A DNA stretch of 64,000 nucleotides from Stercorarius parasiticus (Eukaryota > Chordata > Aves > Charadriiformes > Stercorariidae): the NCBI GenBank assembly GCA_013396915.1, contig VWZL01000111.1, forward strand, positions 389,854-453,853, given 5' to 3'. This document shows, piece by piece, positions 1 to 11,173 of the stretch; position 1 is the stretch's first letter; every line of letters begins with the position of its first letter. The position numbers were made by a program, and so were the translations under genes. The notes under the pieces were generated by a model that made no database searches, was not told the origin of the DNA, and saw only the letters and a program-made list of their open reading frames with translations.

Positions 1-2242
1 CTTAAGGGACTATGTGTGGTGGGACGGAGGCCAGGACCGCTTGGTCGGGTGCTCCCTGGACTCCCAGGGGTGATGATTGTGTGGAAGGTCCCCCCAGCCC
101 TGCCCGTGCCTGCAGACACCTATATTAAAGATGCTGCAGCCTGCCTGTCCCCGGGCGCCGGGGCACCCACGAAGTGAGAAGGTGACAGGCAGTTTGCCTG
201 GTCCACTGGTGCCCTGGGATTGCTCCGCTCCGGTTCTGCAGCGCTGATTCTTGCACCTCTGGGCTGCACCTGTGGGATGGCTGTGCCTGGGAGTGGGGAG
301 GGAGGGAGGGGACAGATAGGGGCATCACTCCCTGTGGCCCTGTGAACCTGCTTGCAGGACAGGAAAGCATGGTGAGTGGGTTTTGTTGCTGCTTAATTGC
401 TTTCTTTGTCCCAGTGCTCCAGCGGCAGCGCTCCTAGGTGGACTGTGCCAGGAGGGAAACTGAGGCAGGAGATGAACTAACTGCCAGGCATCCTGCCTGT
501 GAGCCCCAGGGGGGAACATGTTAACTGTGCCCAGATTAGACCCCCCTTCCCCAGTTCTGCTGGTGATTTGGGGGGTGCCTCTCCCAGACCCTGCTTTGTC
601 CCCTTCCCTGTGCTTTTGCTTCCCTGTGGAGCTGCATGAAGCTTTGGACCAAAGTCGGTGGCATAGATTGCAGTGGAACTGAGGGGGACAGAGAGCCCCC
701 TGGTCCCTGCAGCAACCCTGCTGAGGGGTGCAGGACAAGGCAGGGGCCACCCCTTGGCCTGTGTTGCTGCTCCTTGCCTGAGACGTGCTCCTCCGTCCCC
801 TGGGGCACACTCGTTGTCCCCATGCAAGTGACAGGAAGTTGGAGATGGGGTGTCCCGTGTCCAGCCTTGTACCTGCCAGCCAGCAGCCCTCCAGAGGGAA
901 CTGGGATGGATGGTGGGATGCCTGTCTCCTGTGAAGGACCAGCCTTGCCACCAGTCTTCTCTTGTCTCCAGGAGGACACAGTGTCACCGTGCAGCATGGG
1001 GAGGCACAGCCTGCCCTGTTCCCCTCCACCCACATCCCCACAACTGGGAGCTGTGGGTCCCCCTGGCCTGGCTGGAGATTTGCCCCAGCTGTGGTGGTGG
1101 GAGTGTGACCCAGGTGCTCCAGATTGGTAGCAATTGCTCCCTTCGCCAAAAGGTGCCTGGAGGGGAGGGAAAAGTGTTGCTCAAGGGGCAGGAATCAGCT
1201 GAGGTTGAGCAGAGCTCTGGGTGCTGCATGGGGAGTCCTGCAGGTGAGTGGCTGTGTGTTGGGATGGGGATGAGATGCTGTCATGTGGGTCACCCCGCCT
1301 CGGCTCAGGAGGCAGCAGGTAGGAGACTTTGCTCTCCAGGGAAGGTCCCAGGCAGTGTCTGGGGCTGGGAAATGCTGAGTCCCCTCTGGGGGTTGTTTAC
1401 CAGCCGTGCCGGCAGTGGCAGCCCAGGGACTACAAAAAGCCTGAAACTGTACACTAATGGCTCCGGTCTGCTAATGGACATGGGGCCCCGCCACTTGCTT
1501 CAGGAGCCATCGATACTGCCTGCTGCGCTTCCCCTGTCCCGGCTGCCACATCATGCTCTCCCTGCCCCATCCCTGCTGGTCCCCTGCCTGTGGCTGTCTC
1601 TGTGCCCAAGCTGTGCTGGTGGTCTCCTGGGGACAGTGTGTGCTGGGAAGTGTCGTGCCTCCACAGTGATGGTCTGGGGTTGGAGCATCTCCAGAGGAGA
1701 CCAGAAAAATGCCTTAGCCCTGGGGAAGGGTTTAGTGGGAGCATCTTGCAGTGGGACCCCATCTGACCTGTGGAGGGGAGGGGGAACAATGTGGGGGAAC
1801 TCCAGGCTTTGTGGGTTCCCAAACTCAGCTGGATGAAGCCCCGAGTGACCCATCCTTCCATTTGGAGCTGGCCCTCCTCTGAGCAAGGGCTTGGAAGGGA
1901 GCGCTGGTTGTCTGCACCCCCTTGCCATGTCCCCTTGGCACTGTCCCCCCTCGGATCCCGTGCAGCCTTGGTGGGACAGCCAGAGCCGCTGTCTGGCAGC
2001 AGCGTCGGAGCATCTCCCATGGGCGCTCTGCGCTCCAGGAGCGATCGATGCCGGAGCTGGTGTTGTTTACCAGTTGGTTAATCGCTGATGGGCCATGTCG
2101 CCCTACCACTGCCTTGTGCCACCGTGCCTGTCTTCAGCCCTGAACATCTCCTGGCAGAGCTGCACATGCGCTGCCGAGCTTCCTCGGGGGCTCCCAGCCC
2201 CTTGCCAAGAGCCCACTTTGGCCAAGCGCTGAGGAGGGAGCA

Positions 2243-2425
2243 GGCAAAGAGAAACGCTATTGATTTTGGCTCTTGAAGTGCAGCATCAATAATTCAATGC
2301 GGAGCAATCGGTCCCGGCTGGGAGGAGGGGTGGGTGGGAGGTAAAAGGCAGGAGAGCCGCCTCAGATGAATATTAGATGAAGCTGCAGATTGCTATTGGC
2401 ATGATAATTGGTGCCTGCCCGGGGC
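2243..2425. promoter_or_regulatory. candidate conserved non-coding element
   Basis: An AT-rich island in GC-rich surroundings. It contains CTATTGATTTTGG, ATCAATAATTCAATG, GATGAATATTAGATGAAG and CTATTGGCATGATAATTGG, that is several TGAT/ATTA cores and CCAAT boxes of the kind bound by HOX/PBX and NF-Y factors. The base composition contrast and motif density suggest an enhancer of KCNIP2 or of the developmental genes in this synteny block. Conservation could not be tested. Confidence 0.35.
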
Positions 2426-3634
2426 TGGCAGGGCTGTCCCTGTCTCATCCAGGTCAGAGTCCATTCATGGGGCAGGCAGGATTGGGGGTGTCGTGGAAAG
2501 CCCCCGACACGGGGTGTGCTGGCCCCTGCCTTCCCTGGGAGGCTGCTGCTGTTGCCCCAGAGCTGAGGATGTGGAGGGGGAAGCAGAGCTGGAGAGGGTG
2601 CCAAAGCCCTCCGGAGTCTGGGGAGAAACAGGAGGGGGCAGCAGCCTGACTGGGTGCCACCGACAGCCCAAAGGATGCCAGGCAGGAGGGTGGTGGCAGC
2701 GAGCAGCATGGCCACCTCCTGGTGACTGGCTCAGGGCGAGGGTCCCTCCAGAGAGGGGAGAAAATGAGCATCCCTGCGGCGCTGGCGAGAGTGAAGCCCT
2801 GTGCCAAGCCCTGCTTTCCTCCTGCTTTCCAGGAACCCCTTTGGCAGGAGCGCAGCATCTTGGCTGCGGGAGGGATCAGCCCTTTGGTGTGCAGTGCCAG
2901 AGGTCCCAGGGCTCAGGGCGTTATCCAGCCTGGTGGGTTTGACAGACCCAAGAGGTCAAGGCAAGCTGGCTGCGGGTGGGGTAGATCTCGGAACATCGAA
3001 ATCCGGTCTGGGACAGCTGCAGGTGCTCCAGGTTGAAGCTTGAGGTTCCCTGGGCTGGGGTGCACCAGGGATTTCCCCATGCACAGGGGGTTTAACCCTT
3101 CCCTTTCCTTTGCCAAGGGCTGGCAGGTTTTTCAGATGGCTATGGAGCTAGGCAGGGTTTGGTGGGTGAATCGGAAGAGAGCTGCTGGCTTATGGTGAGG
3201 GCTTGCAAAGCAGGAGGGGAAGGGGCAGAGGTGTGTGATAGTCATGGCCAGGCTCCGGGTTTGGATCCCGCATGGCCTTACGCACCGAGGCATACTGTAG
3301 CTGGGCCACATCCTGCCAGTGCTGGGGTCTTAGAGAAGAAGGTCTCCTGGGGGCCCTACGCTCCTCACTGTGGAGCATCTTCCCCGTGCTCCACACCCAG
3401 GGACATCAGCCCTGGTTATCACCATGGGCACAGGATGGGCTGTGCTGTCTCACCCTGCCTGGAGAGGGTGAAGCTGGGGGAGAAGGGGACTTGGCCCTGG
3501 TTCCTTGGCCCTTGGCTGTGACCCTTGTGGCTGGAGCCAGGGCAGGACAGCTCTCCCAGCACCAAGCTCCCCGAGGACCGCGGTGCCCGTGGCACGCACC
3601 CCGCCAACCCTGACACTGCATGGTGTCACGTCCC

Positions 3635-3730
3635 GCTCAGCCCAGCCAGACGTAATTAGCTTGTTGAATCTCTTCTGCCTCCGGCCTCGCGTTAATCACT
3701 TTTCACATTGCTTCTCTCCCAATTCCCTCT
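3635..3730. promoter_or_regulatory. candidate conserved non-coding element
   Basis: A short AT-enriched island with GACGTAATTAGC (CRE-like half site next to a TAATTA homeodomain core), GCGTTAATCAC (HNF1/homeodomain-like) and a pyrimidine-rich stretch. It stands out from the G-rich flanks. Function is inferred from motif content only. Confidence 0.25.
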
Positions 3731-5262
3731 GGCCTGGCTTGTTCTTTCTGTTGCTGATGTGCCTGGAGAGGGGAGCAAGGGGACCCGGCTGGACATGGAG
3801 CAGGGACCCCACTCTGCTCCGTCTTGCCCCAGGGACATGCTCTGAGGCAGTGGATGGAAGGGCAGGGAGGTCGCTCAGCCACAAGGAGGTGAGAAAATTG
3901 CAGGCTGGAGAAAAAGAAATAAAGCTAGAGAGTAAGGGAACCTGTTGAGACAACCCTTCTTTGCAGCCCTGCTCTGCTGGTGGAGAATGAAACCTCAGAG
4001 TCCAGTGGGAAAGTTTGGCTTGAAGCCGGCCTGGGGCTCTCTAGCATAGGCTTCTGTTGGGCTGCAGGGTGCTGTGAGAGCTCAACAGGGTCTCTTTCAC
4101 CTCTCCCTTGCAAGGGGCAGGATTAGACCCCTGGACTGGGCACAGGTGGGAATAGAGGTGCCCTGGCCAGGGCTTTGTGTGGTTGTGGTCCCTGGACTGC
4201 AGGCAGCAGGAGGTCCCACATGCTGTCCGTGCTTGGCTGCAGCATGCCCTCCCAGGGATGCAGGGAAATGTCTCGTTCCCCACGGGCCACTGCCCTGGGG
4301 CTTGCTGTGCCGCTGGAGCAGGGGGTGGCCAGATCAGAAGCAGCTTTTAGGTGACAGATGCGTGGAAAACCAGCTCAAAGAGACTTTCTAATAACCACTA
4401 CTGCCAGGCTGGGGTCTCTGCCCTGCTGCCCACGAGGCAGGGCTTTGGGAGCGCTGCAGGGAACCCCCACCCTGGCTGGCTGCCCTGCCATGCCGCCCTC
4501 CCTCCAGGGAGCACCCCGGAGTGGAATGGGGTGCATTTCCCTCCAGCAGAAAGCAAAGTACCCAGGGCTGGCAGCCCCCAGCTGCAGCTCCTCCACATGC
4601 CACGGATCTTGCACGTGGCTGTGGCTTACTTGCTGTGTGGAGAGATGCAGATACTCACCCAGGAGGTGCAGAGGGAAGAGGTGAGGATGGCAGGTGTCTG
4701 TGGAGGTGATCAGTGGACAAGGCTGAGCTCTGAGACTGGGAGCTCCTCACGCTGTGTTGTGGGTGCATGCAAGGTGGGGGCATTGCTGGGGGGCAGGTCT
4801 GGTGGCCTGGGATGGGGCAGAGGTGCTGCTTTGGGCTGGGTGGCAGCAGTATCCTGGGGGACAGTGAGTGATTGAGTTCCAGGGTCAGTGCCACCACATG
4901 GTGCTATTGGGGTGGGAGTCGGGGGCAGCTGAGCCTCCTCCACGCACCCATTGGTGCCAGCTCTGCACCCCTCCACAGCTTTCAGGGGCTGCAGGGTGCC
5001 CGTGCCAGGCTGTGTAGGTGCAGAGTGACAACAGTGAGGTTTCCCGGGGGAACTGGGGTGAGAGCTGGCCCCTAAGTCCCTTGGGCATATGCATGGGCTC
5101 TCAGTTCCCCTGCAGCCTGGGTGCCCCGAGGGACCCCAGAGGGTGCCGGGGCGGGAAGAGGGAGGGCCAAGGCAGGTCTCTCCTCCCCTGCCCTCCCCTC
5201 TCCTCCCTTGCTGGGTCTGTTACTGCCAGACCAGCTGCCTGCTGGGGCTGCACGTCTGGGGG

Positions 5263-5383
5263 ATGTCGGTTGCTGGGGCACCCTGGGATCTGCAGGGGCT
5301 GCAAACGGTGGGCATCATCCTGCTGCTCTGCTCCAGCCTCAAGCTACTCCATGTCCTGGGCATCATCGACCTGGCCAGTGGAG
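5263..5383 (+). CDS. KCNIP2: KCNIP2 alternative first exon, transmembrane N-terminus (KChIP2x-like)
   Basis: An ATG at 5263 opens 40 codons plus one base, ending at a G|GTGGGA donor (GT at 5384-5385). The exon ends in phase 1, exactly the phase needed to join the AC-AGC start of the exon at 12317, giving Gly-Asp-Ser-Val-Glu-Asp. Residues 9-36 read DLQGLQTVGI then a leucine/isoleucine/cysteine run, KLLHVLGIID: one hydrophobic helix with a Lys. This pattern parallels the membrane-spanning N-termini described for KChIP2x, KChIP3x and KChIP4 variants, which retain Kv4 channels inside the cell and slow inactivation. Start choice: an in-frame ATG at 5089 also exists, but the 5263 ATG has G at -3 and gives a compact family-like length. 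The mature isoform would be about 236 residues and would lack the palmitoylated Cys pair of exon 2. Confidence 0.72.
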
Positions 5384-5479
5384 GTGGGACAGGGATGGGG
5401 ATGGGGTTGCGATGGGATGGGGAAGTTGTGGTGGAGGTGCTCCTCATCTCCTGTCCCAGGGGCTGCAAGGGTGCTTGGG

Positions 5480-5780
5480 GAAGGCTTGGAAGGGTTAGTG
5501 TATTTTGCGGCATTTTGGGGGGTCATTAGGGTGTGGGAGGGTGTCTGGCAGCATTAGGGTGTAGGGAGCTGGGGAAGTGAGGGTGTCTGGAGGTTGGGGT
5601 CTGGGGGTGTTTGGGAGTGTTAGGGTGCTTAGGGGGCACTGGGGTGCAGGGGTATGAGGGATGTTGGGGTGGGAATATCTCAGGGCATTGGGGTGCAGTG
5701 CTGTGTGGGGTGCTGGGGGCCTGGGACTGTCTGGGGTGTTGGAGTCTGGGGGCTTTGGAATTCAGGGAGTCGGGCTTTGT
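5480..5780 (+). repeat. degenerate G-rich minisatellite
   Basis: About 300 bp of loosely repeated TTGGGGTG / ATTAGGGTG / GTCTGGGGGTG units, strongly G-biased on the + strand and almost free of runs of C. Three units carry the TTAGGG hexamer (near 5526, 5555 and 5618). It starts about 100 bp after the alternative KCNIP2 first exon. Runs of three or more G at short spacing could form G-quadruplexes in DNA or in the nascent transcript. Confidence 0.6.
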
Positions 5781-8700
5781 CAGATGATGGGTAAAAGGGC
5801 TGCAGGTGACTGGGTCTGGGGAGAGGGGTGGGAGCTGGAGACAGGGAAGGATGGATGTGGAGTGATGCAGGACAAAGCTTTCCCTGCTGCCACAGGAGCT
5901 GGTGGCTACAGGTGGCATGGCTAAAAGAGGCTGGAGCCCCCAGCCCCTTCACCTTCCCTGTGGGGTTGTGCCAGCGTTGGAGAGGGAAGGGGCTGCCGTG
6001 GGTGCTGAGCTGCCTGGCTTGGCAGGTGGGTGCTAAGGACAAGGCTGAATGTGGCCAGGCAAGAGGACTCGGAATGTGTCAGAACGAGGGATGCGGGACC
6101 TGTTAGTTGTGCCTAGCGAGGGCGGGAGTGCAGAGAGCTGCACGGTGCAGCTGGCTTGTCTGCTTTGGCTGCCGTCCTCGGCTCTGCCATGGACAGTCCT
6201 GGCTCAGACAAGGGCTGCCAACAGACTCTGCATGAGTGTGATTTAGGTTTTTTTTTTTTCTTGCCCCCAAGCCCTCTGCCTTCTGGCTGGTGATGGGGAT
6301 GCTGCCAGATGAAGGGGCTGCAGATCGCATCCCCTCGGACAGCCAGATCCAGGGATGGGAGCTGTGATGGGAGGATGTGCGGCTAGGAGTGATCAGAGGA
6401 GCAATTAGTGACTGAACAGAGGGAGGGGAGGAGGCCACTGAGCCCAGGAGGTGCTTTCAACCCCTTGTGATGGAGGATGTCCCTGAGCTGCCTGTGATCT
6501 GGCTGGGCTGTGGCTGAGGTATATCCAGGCTTCGTACATGTGCCTTACTGGGGAGGGTATGGATGATATCTGGGTAATGGCTATGCAGAGCAGCAGCTCT
6601 CATGGGACACGCTGCCTGCAGCCAAGAGGAGCTGCTGCTCTGCTGCGGCATTTCTTGGGCAGCTCCTCTGGCACCTTGGATGCACCAATTCCTGCTGCCA
6701 AAGATGTCCCTGCCATGGAGATGATGATGGGAACAGGGCAGGATGTGTCCCTGCAAGTGGGTTTTTGTGGCACATGTCTGTCCCGGTCCTGCGGCCTTAC
6801 CTGCTCCTTTTGGGGAGTCCCTGGGCTCCACTGTGCCGTGGTACCTGTATCCCATCCCATTCCTTTCTTGCAACATTTTGTATGTAGTGTGGCCTGAAAA
6901 ATTATTATTCTGCCAACATCTCCTCTGGGCACAGCCAGGCTGTCTGAGATTGCTGTCACAGGCTGGGAATGGGAATGGGGGACAGCACCACTGTGAGTCC
7001 CGCTCTGCTCTGTAGCCCCTCTGGCCCACATCCCCGCTCTCCCCTCTCTGGCACTGGGGAGCATCCCAGCCCTGAGTCTCTGCTGTCCCATGAACTTCAG
7101 GTCTTGCATGGCAGCTTTGCTGCTCCCGGCTCCTTCAGCCCTGCTGGCTCTGGGTGTCTGGGATGAGGCCACCCCTGTCCCACCCCCAAGACAGGGACTC
7201 TCTGTCCGTCTCCTGCCCCTGGAGATGCCAGCTCTGATTTCATTCCCCTAATGGATGACTGTCTGGCCCCAGCGGCTGCTGCAGGCACCTTGGCCCTGGC
7301 TATGCTCAGTTCTGTCACCGCTGACTAATGAGGGTCATTTGCAAAGCTGCTGCTGGCGGGACCCATCCTGACCCTCCCCGGGGCAGCTGGGGGAGCTCAC
7401 TGTCTCTTCGTCCTGCTGGTCTTCATTGCAGACCCTGGAGAGCTGTGGTCCCCCTGAGCAGGAGGTGACACTGCCCGAGGCTAGGTGCTGCAGAGGGGGA
7501 GCCGAGCCGGGGGCTGGTGGACCCTGCTCAGAGCTGAGCCCTGCACAGGGATGATCGTGAGCCACAGGTTGTAGGGGCAGCTGAGCTCAGCGTTGCTGCC
7601 TGGATGGACTCGGAGACATGGCCTGGCAGGAGGAGCTTGGGGATGTGCTTCTGGCCGCTCAGGAAAAGATGATGCTCTGGAAGAGGATGGAGGCTCTTCT
7701 ACTGAAAAGAGCATGTTCTGGGAACTGCTGACCCCTTCCCCATGCTGCCCTGGGCCTGCCCTGCCCCTTCTTCTGGCTCATCCCCCTATCCTGGCTGGGG
7801 TTTGCCCTCCTGCTTCCCAGCCAGGACATCTTAAAAGGCAGAGGGGTCCCCTCACCCAGCTGCCTTCTGCCACCCCCAACCCTCCTCCTAGGGCATGGTG
7901 CTGGGGCAGATCGCCCCTGGGGTACCAGCTCCTCCTGACCTCACGACTGACCTGGTGTTACCCCATGGGGCCAAGCAGGGGCTGTGGGAGCTGCATGACC
8001 CACCCTGTGCCTGCTGGTGCTCTGCTCCCGTCCTGAAATGGTGCTGTGCCCAGGCACTGAGCTGTAGACACTGGGAGGGGTCTCACTCGTGATGATGCGT
8101 TTTTTGATGGGTTACTTNGTACTGCCTGTTGGTTTGTTATTGTAGGGCCTTTTCTAGCAGGAGGGTGCTGTGGAAGGGATGGGTTGGTCTCCCCAGTCAG
8201 CTGTCACTGGGAGGGCACTGGTGCATTTGGCTCTGTGGGGAGGGCAGGGACATGGTTATGCATCGAGTTGACCCCAGCTCCTGCTTTCTCTCCGGGGAGA
8301 CCAGAGAGACCAGACCAGGTTTGGGTCCTCCCTGGGAAGAGAGGTGTCAGCCCAGCACTGTGTAACCCCCCGACATGGCAGCACTGGCTGGATCCAGCCC
8401 CCAAGGATACGTCAGCTGCTGGTGGCTCAACGCAAAGTGGTCCATGGCCATCCCCGTGGTGGTCACTGCTGGGGTCTGGGATCTACCCACTGTGGGTCCC
8501 TTCAGAGCCAGTATCCAGCAACCTCCGGGATTCATTTCAACAGCCTGTGGAGGCGGGGATAGGAAATGCCTTCCCCTTTTGGTGCTGACCAAGGATGGAG
8601 GCTCTGCTTGTGTGTGCGTGTGTTTTGAAGTCGCTGGGCTGTGGAGTGATGCATGGGAAGCAACAAGCCACTTAACCCGGCAGACCTCCTGCCGCAGATA

Positions 8701-11077
8701 AAACACTGCCAGCCCTTTCTGTTGGCTTGTTTTGTGACAGCCACTTGATGGCTCTTGCAGAGGGGTGGAGGGCAGAGCGACATCTGGAAAAAGAGAAGGC
8801 ACCGGGGTTTGTGCTGCAGGTGTCCTGTGTGCCCAGCAGGACAGCACATGGCCAGGCTCTGCTCCCCGTCTTTGGGCAGAGCCGCTTCCCAGTGCAGGGG
8901 AGTCAAGGGAGCCCCCGGACTTGCTCGCAGTATGGATGCTGGGGGACAGAAAGGAGACAGCATGTCCTCCCCGGCAGTGCCCTCGGGTGCACCAAAGCCA
9001 GGACAGCAAAACCCCAGCCCTGGTCACCCCTCTCCTGTTGTTAAGTTGCATGTGCTGAACGTGCTCCCTCCCCTGCCCCGGGGCCCCTGAAATCGGGCCC
9101 TCTTCAGTTTCCTCCTTAAGAAAACGCCCATGTTCTTTATTTTTTTTTCTTTTTCCTTCTTTATAACAAACTAAAGTGTAACTTGCACCTGACCTGACCT
9201 ACTGCACGTGCCTATACCTGCTGCCCCTGTGAGTCCAACCACAGTTTACTCTCTGTTGCATCTCTCTCGCTGTGTGGTTTCCCTCCCTCCCCTGGTCCAT
9301 CACCCTGGCACTGGCTGTTGCTCTGCTCGCCCCATCCCTTTCCCCTGGGTGAAGGGGCTGCTCCTGCCTCCCAGGTCTGTTCCCACAGTTCGGCTCTGCT
9401 GGAGGGACCTGGCCCCAGGGCATCCTTGGAAGGCTGAAAGGTGCAATTTTCCTTTCCCTCTGCAAATTAAAGCCCTGGAAAAGTAGCTGGGCCAAAATCA
9501 TGTTTTATGCACAACTGATGCCCGCTTCTAGGAAGGAAAAAGCCTCTTTCCTCACCTGCCCGCAAACCCCAGAGCAGACAGGGGCCAGGCTGTGCTGCCA
9601 GCGCCAAGATCCTGGCCCTCACCCTTGCCTCTGTCACCCTGTGACAAATGCCAGGGGGTGCATTCGTGCATCCCTATGCATTTGTGTGTCACTGGCATCC
9701 TGCTGTGGATGCCGTTTCCCTGGGGACAAGTTTGCCCTCTCTGAGTGGCTTTGTGTGGTGTCCTGCTGGGACAATGACCTCCTGGAGCTGTTCTCCATTG
9801 TCCCAGGGTGATGGAGCTGCCTGCAGACCCAGGTCTTCCTCTGGGCATTGGATCTGGGTACCATGCAGCACTCTTTCCCCAGCACCCAGGGCTCAGCTCA
9901 GCCCCACAAGGCTGAGAAAGCTGCCGGAGAAGGCCCATCTGCTACCCCCCTAAAGAAACAACCCCAAAACCAGGGCTCAGGGTGTGCAGGCATTGTGACC
10001 TGCCACCTGCAGATGTCCAGGGCGCTTGAATCAAATGCTGTGACAGCAGATCTCCAAAGGGACTTTGCACCTTTCATCCCATCGGTGCCCCGTGCCGCTC
10101 TCTGCCTCCCTTTGGGGGCTGGAGCCCGGCATGGCCTTCATCCCCCTCCCCGCCTGCAGCCTTAGTCCTGCGCTGAGTTTGCTGGCTTGAGGCACTGTGG
10201 GAAGGGAGGGAGTGGGTCTGCAGCCGTGAGGCAGCGCCAGTAGGGAGAGATGGGGCTGAGCAAAGCCATTGGGGTCCAGATGGGGGAATAGGGTTGGGGG
10301 GGAAGGTCTGTGCAGCGAGGGGACTTGCTGTTTATGCAGAGCCACTTGGAAGCGATGGCTACGGGCCAGGCTGACGTGGGGAGCTCCTCACCCTACCCCA
10401 TAGCCTGGCTGAGGCAAAGCCCTGAGCCCCATTCCCCTTCTGGCTGTCTCGAAGCAGAGCCCTGGGCTGGGATACCAGTGCCATGCTGGGGCGGGGGTGC
10501 ACGCTGCAGTCTGGGCTGCATGGCTGGGTTCGGTGCATGCTTCGCGTTCAGCCGTTGGCTGCCAGCAGGATCAAACCCGGCCCCGAGCTCTGGGGAGGAT
10601 GCAAAGCCCTGTCTCAGCCACAGGCTGGTTCTTGGGCTCCATCCTGCCCTGCCTCCCTGCACAGCCCCTCCGGGAGGGGAGGATCCCAGAGAGCAGGTAT
10701 TTGGCCTCCAGGCTAAAGGGTAGCCCTGCCATCTCCTGGGTCTCTGGGCTGCTGGGTGTCTCCAGCACGCCCCGGCACGTTGCAATGGGGGGTTTGTGCA
10801 GAGGTGCTGGGTGTGGGTAGCTCAGCAGGGTTGCCCCTTTGTCACCTCCTTCCTTCCCAAGGAGGAAAACTCCAGTGCTGGGTTTGTCCTGGGATGAAGC
10901 AGAAAGGCCGAGCAGAGCCTGGGCTGGGCTTTGCCTTCCTGCTCCTCCTGCGCCGCGCTGCATGTGCTGCCTCCGGCCCCGCTCGCCCTGTGCCGGGTGC
11001 CCAACCCCGCTGCCCGCTGGGTCCGGGGGCTGCTGCTCCGTTAACTCTTCTGCTTGGTGACTCCTTCTTTCTTCCAG
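5781..11077 (+). other. KCNIP2 intron between alternative first exon and exon 2
   Basis: GC-rich intronic sequence. Small AT-rich islands occur at 6385-6420 (GGAGCAATTAGTGACTG), 6875-6925 (GAAAAATTATTATTCTGCC) and 7245-7350 (CCCTAATGGATGAC, GCTGACTAATGAGGGTCATT); they could be regulatory but are short. One undetermined base (N) is at 8118. No additional exon with a phase-1 end and a good donor was found. Confidence 0.55.
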
Positions 11078-11173
11078 GCAACCCGCCGGGCCAAACTAAA
11101 AAAGCTCTGAAGCAGCGATTCCTCAAACTGCTGCCCTGCTGCCGGCCCAAATCCATCCCCTCGCTCAGTGAAA
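11078..11173 (+). CDS. KCNIP2: KCNIP2 coding exon 2
   Basis: Acceptor CTTCCAG ends at 11077. It starts in phase 1 (upstream exon supplies the first G of a Gly codon) and reads [20 protein letters not shown], then [11 protein letters not shown]. It ends with one base A; the donor is GC, not GT (A|GCAAGT). Joined to exon 3 it makes Glu-Asn-Ser-Val-Glu. This exon carries the Cys-Cys palmitoylation pair. Confidence 0.93.

Larger units (their letters stand above)
1..5262 (+). other. KCNIP2 5' region, non-coding
   Basis: GC-rich DNA upstream of the first recognisable KCNIP2 exon. The usual KChIP2 first exon, a short Ser/Asp-rich segment ending in a Gly codon of phase 1, is not found here and probably lies before the window. 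The many open frames are GC-driven and show no protein-like sequence or phase-compatible splice sites. It is read as KCNIP2 intron 1 or far-upstream sequence. Two AT-rich islands are listed separately. Confidence 0.6.

Noticed and set aside
2040..2088. Frame ending VVYQLVNR, loosely like another KChIP2 N-terminal variant
   Set aside because: Match is only four or five residues, the frame stops at once, and no donor is present.
7618..7731. 37-codon frame MAWQEELGDVLLAAQEKMML as an alternative KCNIP2 first exon
   Set aside because: Ends in a stop without an in-phase donor, and resembles no known KChIP N-terminus.
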